A stretch of DNA of 64,000 nucleotides from positions 1 through 64,000 of the forward strand of contig CAXUBX010000001.1 in NCBI GenBank assembly GCA_964249405.1, written 5' to 3'. Made by a program: the position numbers and the translations under genes. The notes under the pieces were generated by a model. The model did not search any database. It had not been told where the DNA came from and saw only the letters and a list, made by a program, of their open reading frames with translations. The stretch is from CAXTPV01 sp964249405 (lineage in GTDB: Bacteria > Pseudomonadota > Alphaproteobacteria > Acetobacterales > Acetobacteraceae). This document shows, piece by piece, positions 60,423 through 64,000 of this stretch. Each line of letters starts with the position of its first letter. Within the stretch, counting starts at the first letter, position 1.

Positions 60423-61158
60423 CGGTGAACAGACTGCTCTCCCGCCATCCGAGCCGGTGAAGCCGGTAATCCGCCGCCGTCCGCAGCACACCGAGGCCGT
60501 AGACGACGCTCCTCCGCAAGTTGATCGACGAGGCCTCCGGAAAGTAGCGAGTCGGGCACGAGATCTCGCCGACCCGGAAGCCGCGGTGCAGCGCCTGGGC
60601 CAGCATCTGGTTGTCGAACACGAAATCGTCGGAACACCTGTCGAGGCTCAGGCTCTCCAGGACCTGACGTGTCCATCCCCGATAGCCCGTATGGTACTCG
60701 GACAGTTTTGCATTCATGAGCGTGTTCTGGGCGAGTGTCAGCGCGCGGTTGGCAACGTACTTGTATCGTGGCATGCCGCCCTCGATCGCACCCCTGCCGA
60801 GGATCCGGGATCCCAGCACCACGTCGTAGTGCCCCGACACGAGCATCGAAGCCATCGCCGCGAGAAGACGCGGGCTGTACTGGTAGTCGGGGTGGAGCAT
60901 GATGACGAGGTCCGCACCGCGCTCCAGGGCCGCGGCATAGCAGGTCTTCTGGTTGCCGCCATAGCCCCGGTTCGAGCGATGCTCGATCGTATGAAGACCC
61001 AGTCGTCTCGCCAGGAACGCGGTCCGGTCGCGGCTGGCGTCGTCCGTCAGGATGATGTCGTCGACCAGGTCCCGGGGGATTTCGCCGCAGACGCGCTCGA
61101 GCGTCCGTTCGGCATTGTAGGCGGGGAGCACGACGGCGATGGACCGATTCTGCAGCAA
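60415..61158 (-). CDS. Glycosyltransferase family 2 protein
   Basis: A 247-residue GT2 enzyme close to dolichyl/polyprenyl-phosphate sugar transferases: IAVVLPAYNAERTLERV near the start, IILTDDASRDRTAFLARRLG, HRSNRGYGGNQKTCYAAALERGADLVIMLHPDYQYSPRLL (the HPD replaces the usual DxD) and GSRILGRGAIEGGMPRYKYVANRALTLAQN. The start is TTG 61158, which gives a full first strand; no ATG does. No C-terminal membrane helix is present. The partner VTT protein gene overlaps its end. Confidence 0.87.
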   Translation of the reverse strand: MLQNRSIAVVLPAYNAERTLERVCGEIPRDLVDDIILTDDASRDRTAFLARRLGLHTIEHRSNRGYGGNQKTCYAAALERGADLVIMLHPDYQYSPRLLAAMASMLVSGHYDVVLGSRILGRGAIEGGMPRYKYVANRALTLAQNTLMNAKLSEYHTGYRGWTRQVLESLSLDRCSDDFVFDNQMLAQALHRGFRVGEISCPTRYFPEASSINLRRSVVYGLGVLRTAADYRLHRLGWRESSLFTDA

Positions 61159-61171
61159 CTGCCGTGGACCC

Positions 61172-61597
61172 TCAGTCGGCCGGGACGAAGCGGAGGGTGC
61201 CTGCTCGACGCGCCGGGCCGCCGGTGTCGTTCGGATGATTGATGCCGTCCATGACAGGCACTTCGGCGAAATCGAACGGGCTGACCCCGTCCAGGCAAGC
61301 CACGTTCACGCCGTACTGGTTCGGGTCAGACCGTCGTTGATGATGGGTGTAGATGCCGCAACGAGAACAGAAGAAGTGCTGCGCCGATCCGGTATGGAAG
61401 CGATAGCTTGTCAGCGCATCCTCGCCCCGCAGGAACCTGATCCCGGCCGTTTCCGCCATGACGACGACGGCGCCTCGCATCCGGCAATAGGAACAGTTGC
61501 AGCGGCGGATCGACTTCAAGCCGTCGCTGAGCGTCGCCTCGAAACGCACCGCGGCGCAATGGCACTGGCCGGCCCGGATGTTCGTGTCGCCCGGCAT
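61172..61597 (-). CDS. GFA family protein
   Basis: A 141-residue zinc protein of the GFA (glutathione-dependent formaldehyde-activating-enzyme-like) family. The Cys ligands are in GQCHCAAVRFE, RRCNCSYCRMRGAV and FFCSRCGIYTHHQ. HHQRRSDPNQYGVNVACLDG is typical of the family. These usually form thiohemiacetals or bind small electrophiles; many members have no proven role. It precedes the glycosyltransferase gene by 13 bases. Confidence 0.88.
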   Translation of the reverse strand: MPGDTNIRAGQCHCAAVRFEATLSDGLKSIRRCNCSYCRMRGAVVVMAETAGIRFLRGEDALTSYRFHTGSAQHFFCSRCGIYTHHQRRSDPNQYGVNVACLDGVSPFDFAEVPVMDGINHPNDTGGPARRAGTLRFVPAD

Positions 61598-61776
61598 GGC
61601 CTCTCCTGTTCGACTCGCTTCCCTGTCCGATCCTGGCGAGAGGACAGGAAGGTGTCAGCGACGTCAATCGGCGACGGCCGAACAAGGCGGCCTCCAATCG
61701 ACCGGGCTCGTGTCGGGGCTGGTCGCGGCTCGCGTCCGGGGTGGTGGATGCGGGCGCGGTGACGAGGCGCAGGCGC

Positions 61777-62661
61777 CTACCCGGCCGTGGTCCGCCTCCC
61801 CGCTGCCAGATCAGCGAAGAAGTCCCGGAGCGAACGCGGCGCGCGGCCGAGGATCGCCTGCAACGTCAGGACATTGCCGACGAGCCCGTGCCGGTCATAG
61901 AAGGCGTACATCGCCGCCAGCTCGGCCTTCTGGTGATCGTCGTAAGGGAGCCTGGCCTGTGAGATCCACGCTTCGAAGCCCGGTGCGGCGGCTTCGATGC
62001 GACGTCCGAGCACTTCGCCCATCAGTGTCGCCACTTCGGCGCGATCCATCCCGCCATCCGCGCACAACTCGAAGGTGCCGTTGAGCAGTCGGTCTTCGGT
62101 GAGCGCCACCGACGCGACATCGGCCACGTCCCGGTAGTCCACGCGAGAAATCCGCGCCGCCGCCGAGAACGGCTCGGCAAACACGCCGCTTTCGACCACG
62201 CCGGGCCAGGCAGAAGCGAGGTTCTGGTAGAACACGGCGGGGTGCAGGATCGTGAACTCCATCCCGGACCCGACCAACGCTTCTTCGACCGGAACCTTCT
62301 GGATGTGGTTCTGCAGGACGCCGATGATCGGATGGATCGCGGACGAGAAGACCATTCGCCGCAGCCCGGCTGCCTTGGCGGCCTCGACGAACGACAGACC
62401 CACCCGGGCCTCGTCCTCCTGGTAGACGGGCGCAAGATAGAATGCCCTCTCCACGCCCCGCAGCGCCGCGTCAAGGCTGGCCCGGTCCCGCAGGTCCCCC
62501 ATCGCGATCTCGGCGGCGCCGTTCGAGCGGGCTCGTCTGGCCTGCTCCTCGCCGCGCGCCAGCCCGCGGACCTTGACGCCGCGGTCCGCCAAGGCCGGCA
62601 CGACCAGGCCGGCAAATCGTCCCGCCGCGCCGACGACAAGGACCGTCGAAGAGTCGCTCAT
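61777..62661 (-). CDS. NmrA-like NAD(P)-binding SDR
   Basis: A 294-residue atypical SDR. The cofactor motif VLVVGAAGRFAGLVVPAL is at the start, ARGEEQARRA follows with an Arg that suggests NADP(H), then MGDLRDRASLDAALRGVERAFYLAPV and MVFSSAIHPI. The active-site YxxxK is absent, so it is a sensor or reductase of the NmrA/QOR2 type. ATG 62661 is preceded by GGGAGC. The gap of 179 bases before the GFA gene suggests a separate transcript. Confidence 0.85.
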   Translation of the reverse strand: MSDSSTVLVVGAAGRFAGLVVPALADRGVKVRGLARGEEQARRARSNGAAEIAMGDLRDRASLDAALRGVERAFYLAPVYQEDEARVGLSFVEAAKAAGLRRMVFSSAIHPIIGVLQNHIQKVPVEEALVGSGMEFTILHPAVFYQNLASAWPGVVESGVFAEPFSAAARISRVDYRDVADVASVALTEDRLLNGTFELCADGGMDRAEVATLMGEVLGRRIEAAAPGFEAWISQARLPYDDHQKAELAAMYAFYDRHGLVGNVLTLQAILGRAPRSLRDFFADLAAGRRTTAG

Positions 62662-62977
62662 GGGGTGCTCCCGTCGTTGCTTCATCGCCATTTGGCCCGT
62701 GTCGGCCAGATCTCGAATGCGGAATTGCTGCACGTACTCCGTCGAGACCAGGGCCGGCATGTTGCCGGAAACCAGCGTTCGAGAGCGGCTTCGACATGCA
62801 TCCGGATAGTGAAACACGGCGTATCCCGTTCTCCAATGAGGCGGAAGGAAGTCAAACACCAATGCATACATCGGACGACACGGAGAAGATGGTGTCTTTT
62901 CCGGGAGAATATTCTCGATGCATTCGCTTGGTCCAAGGATAGATCGCAGTTTTTCTTCCTGATGCCATTCTTTCGTA
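62662..62977. other. Intergenic stretch, less GC-rich
   Basis: About 315 bases upstream of the NmrA-like gene and of the small exported protein gene. No gene is supported. The segment 62870-62990 is clearly less GC-rich than the rest of the window (it includes GAATATTCTCG and GCAGTTTTTCTTCC), which fits a promoter region. GAGAATATTCTC (62905-62916) is a perfect 12-base palindrome that could be an operator. Confidence 0.5.
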
Positions 62978-63006
62978 TTGTCTGAATTGCTTCGCCGTCC
63001 TATGTT
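62978..63006 (+). promoter_or_regulatory. Sigma-70-type promoter for the small exported protein
   Basis: A -35 box TTGTCT at 62978-62983, exactly 17 bases of spacer, and -10 TATGTT at 63001-63006 (four of six matches each). It would give a leader of about 40 bases for the gene at 63054. Confidence 0.6.
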
Positions 63007-63015
63007 CGGGTCACG

Positions 63016-63032
63016 GCCGGGATGAACCCGGC
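63016..63032 (+). other. Leader hairpin
   Basis: GCCGGG (63016-63021) and CCCGGC (63027-63032) pair perfectly around ATGAA in the 5' untranslated region between the promoter and the ribosome binding site. It could stabilise the message or affect translation. Confidence 0.4.
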
Positions 63033-63053
63033 GCTTGTTCGGAGAATCCAGGC

Positions 63054-63284
63054 ATGTTCGATCGGCCCACTCGCTTCGCGTCCTATGGATCGGGGATGGC
63101 ACTGGCCGTTGCAGTCGTCACGACGACATCGGCTCACCAGCACTCGACCCAGACGGTCGTGGGCGACACCGGCACGCGGCATGGCGCGTCCGTGACCGCC
63201 GGCGAGCAGGGCGCGTCCGCGCAGCTCGGGTCGGCGGTCACGAAGGTCAGCGTTACGCCGGGCTGCTACCACCACTATCCGTGA
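63054..63284 (+). CDS. Small exported His/Thr-rich protein
   Basis: A 76-residue protein with a signal peptide (hydrophobic GMALAVAVVTTTSA, cleavage before HQHS near residue 27). The mature ~50 residues are Ser, Thr, Gly and Val rich with a terminal CYHHYP, and start with HQHS; these His and the Cys could bind a metal. No family is known. GGAG precedes the ATG by nine bases. It has its own promoter and terminator, so it is a single-gene unit. Confidence 0.6.
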   Translation: MFDRPTRFASYGSGMALAVAVVTTTSAHQHSTQTVVGDTGTRHGASVTAGEQGASAQLGSAVTKVSVTPGCYHHYP

Positions 63285-63292
63285 CCTCCGAC

Positions 63293-63316
63293 GAGGGGCG
63301 GCACAGGCCGCCTCTC
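63293..63316 (+). terminator. Stem-loop terminator after the small exported protein gene
   Basis: Ten base pairs (63293-63302 with 63307-63316, one G-U) close the loop ACAG, nine bases past the stop. The 3' side is C-rich rather than T-rich. GC-rich genomes often use such terminators. Confidence 0.6.
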
Positions 63317-63466
63317 ACTCCCCCGGTCGTCGCTTCGTCGATGTAATAACATCGGCGGGGCCGGGGTGGCGACCCTGGTCAGCGTCGCCGGTCGGCGCGC
63401 GGCAGTTTGATCTTTTGGCGGTCCGATTTTTGGACTAGTCTCGCCACGCCCAAATTACGGTCAGAC

Positions 63467-63481
63467 CGTTGTGGGACAACG
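63467..63481. promoter_or_regulatory. Palindrome upstream of the sensor gene
   Basis: CGTTGT and ACAACG are perfect arms around GGG, 20 bases before the start of the sensor-like gene. It could be an operator. The gap before it (63317-63466) is less GC-rich in parts and holds no gene I can support. Confidence 0.4.
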
Positions 63482-63501
63482 ATCCGGCCACAGGGTGGTC
63501 C

Positions 63502-64000
63502 ATGGCTCTATTCGGGCGGTCAGGTTCACCGTCTTCCGGGCCAATCACGGCGGGCGTCGCCGCGACGGTCGTCGTCGCCTCCTTGTTCACCGCGGCCCCG
63601 GCCCACGCCGCGCCCTCCACCCTTCGCACCTACGGGCCGGATCAAGGTCTGACCGACGTCGGCGTCTCCTGCCTTGACCAGAACCGGGCGGGCCTCCTGC
63701 TGGTCTGCACGCAGCATGGCGTCTACACCTACGACGGGCGCCGTTTCGTCAACCTTGGCGTCGCCCAGGGCCTCCGCGACGGCGGCGAGGTGTACAACAT
63801 GGCGACCGACGCCGATGGCCGCCTTGCCGTCAGCTACGTCGATGGTGCTTTCGTTTCGACCGGTCCCGACGATGCCCGCCATCCTCCAAGCTCGCTGTCG
63901 TTCCGTCCGGTCCTCCATCCCGAAGTGTCGTTCTACAACGATGGCAGCCCGCACCGTCTGGTGGCCTGGCGGGATGGGTTCGTCCTCGTCGCGAACGGTC
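63502..64000 (+). CDS. Ligand-binding sensor (propeller) protein, 3' partial
   Basis: The frame from ATG 63502 stays open to the window end, giving 166 residues. It has a signal peptide (VAATVVVASLFTAAPAHA, cleavage before APST near residue 37). The mature start, LRTYGPDQGLTDVGVSCLDQNRAGLLLVCTQHGVYTYDGRRF, matches the two-component-regulator propeller repeats (x-G-L-x-x-x-x-V, then a strand ending in G-V-Y-x-Y-D-G). The full gene probably continues with more blades, a membrane helix and a GGDEF, HATPase or HTH output domain, which is outside the window. The start is supported by the signal peptide; its ribosome binding site is weak. Confidence 0.7.
   Translation, partial: MALFGRSGSPSSGPITAGVAATVVVASLFTAAPAHAAPSTLRTYGPDQGLTDVGVSCLDQNRAGLLLVCTQHGVYTYDGRRFVNLGVAQGLRDGGEVYNMATDADGRLAVSYVDGAFVSTGPDDARHPPSSLSFRPVLHPEVSFYNDGSPHRLVAWRDGFVLVANG

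Overview
The window is high-GC DNA from an alphaproteobacterium. FlaF next to flagellin, the ispH-thrB-rnhA order, the nadABC operon, FumC, and a pyruvate phosphate dikinase beside isocitrate lyase all fit Rhodospirillales, perhaps Acetobacteraceae. That placement is inferred from gene content and base composition. The window is chromosomal, gene dense and mostly metabolic. I see no rRNA, tRNA, CRISPR array or insertion sequence. One 100-base run of N (3764-3863) marks a scaffold join. It is flanked by a duplicated 55-base end and an 11-base tandem repeat.

Layout. 1-3.7 kb: a FAD-dependent oxidoreductase (5' cut), a GNAT protein, and a convergent sodium:solute symporter with its DUF3311 partner. 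4.2-6.4 kb: small exported protein, OprB-type porin, small lipoprotein. 6.4-10.3 kb: an SDR, a siroheme-synthase-like protein with a degenerate methyltransferase tail, chalcone-isomerase-like protein, MoaB, a cupin. 10.3-15.7 kb: VOC and SMP-30 proteins divergent from nadABC, which has a perfect palindrome in its leader. 16.2-20.5 kb: SDR, DHDPS-family lyase/synthase, acetamidase/formamidase, FumC. 20.6-27.2 kb (minus): MlaE/MlaF-like ABC pair, exported protein, RadA, CvpA, PurF, sulfotransferase-like protein. 27.3-32.4 kb: esterase and a flagellar group (DUF1217, TPR/ATP-grasp protein, FlaF, flagellin).

32.8-35.0 kb holds the most unusual unit: a minus-strand operon of GH108 muramidase, lipoprotein, papain-fold protease and holin-like small protein, the last three joined by 4-base overlaps. 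35.2-41.8 kb: exonuclease, HpxZ-like protein, DUF3891 protein and a BMP-type ABC transporter, suggesting purine or ureide uptake. 42.1-44.3 kb: an SDR and a metal-ligand-deficient M24 protein in DNA that looks less GC-rich. 44.4-52.3 kb: rnhA, thrB, ispH divergent from gcvT-gcvH-gcvP and a HAD hydrolase. 52.5-54.0 kb: SDR plus TetR regulator behind a TetR-like operator. 54.0-59.7 kb: an ScfR/RamB-type regulator divergent from aceA and ppdK, a unit for growth on C2 compounds or fatty acids. 59.7-64 kb: VTT/TMEM64 membrane protein, glycosyltransferase, GFA protein, NmrA-like SDR, a small exported protein with promoter and terminator, and a 3'-cut sensor-propeller protein.

Most adjacent same-strand genes overlap by 1-4 bases, so translational coupling is the rule. 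Starts were chosen from such overlaps and from purine-rich ribosome binding sites. Two genes appear to start at CTG inside a CTGA overlap.
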